Part shown: positions 6,373 through 6,389 of the stretch, in pieces
Layout: each line of letters starts with the position of its first letter
Position numbering within the stretch: the stretch's first letter is position 1
Source: Actinomycetota bacterium
GTDB taxonomy: Bacteria > Actinomycetota > Thermoleophilia > Gaiellales > Gaiellaceae
NCBI GenBank assembly: GCA_013817555.1
Contig: JACDCN010000123.1
Span: 1-6,389, forward strand
DNA length: 6,389 bases
Direction of reading: 5' to 3'
Position numbers and translations under genes: made by a program
The notes under the pieces: generated by a model
What the model was told of the DNA's origin: nothing
The model's database searches: none
The model's input: only the letters and a program-made list of their open reading frames with translations

Positions 6373-6389
6373 GGCGCGGACGCTATACG

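Noticed and set aside
6382..6387. Possible -10 box (TATAGC, - strand) for a leaderless transporter transcript
   Set aside because: Only 9 nt from the GTG and at the window's edge, with no -35 region available to judge; a six-base match alone is too weak.

Overview
The window is GC-rich and densely coded. Genes overlap head to tail by 4 bp, GTG starts are used, and gene content fits a high-GC actinobacterium, possibly of the Thermoleophilia type. That placement is an inference from codon use and protein style, not from a marker gene.

Bases 1-3279 (+ strand) hold the end of a three-gene operon for a molybdenum-dependent xanthine dehydrogenase of the PucC/PucE/PucD type. It comprises the FAD subunit (cut off at the window's left edge), the two-[2Fe-2S] subunit and the molybdopterin catalytic subunit. 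Consecutive genes overlap by GTGA and ATGA. The catalytic subunit keeps the two Glu and one Arg that mark purine oxidation in this superfamily, so the likely role is hypoxanthine/xanthine to urate in purine catabolism. Electrons would run from Mo through two Fe-S clusters to FAD. A GC-rich hairpin lies just after the operon.

Bases 3280-3713 are the least ordinary part. On the - strand there is a 72-residue predicted secreted, basic peptide that I do not recognise. Its leader contains a perfect 10-bp stem hairpin, and a perfect 7-1-7 palindrome lies further upstream, between this gene and the next one on the + strand. These look like local regulatory elements.

Bases 3714-4481 (+ strand) encode a stand-alone helical-repeat (TPR-like) protein. 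It resembles only the C-terminal tail of the large cyclase/ATPase/TPR proteins common in soil actinobacteria. No start codon has a good ribosome binding site, so it may be a truncated remnant.

Bases 4478-6372 (- strand) carry a two-gene unit: a small YdcZ/DUF606-type membrane transporter, then an M20C aminoacyl-histidine dipeptidase (PepD) with all expected metal and catalytic residues. The two overlap by ATGA. The pepD stop codon shares a CTAG with the stop of the facing TPR gene, so those two genes converge with no spacer.

I found no tRNA, rRNA, CRISPR array, insertion sequence or clear mobile element. Most of the window is ordinary metabolism; the second-look material is concentrated in 3280-3800.
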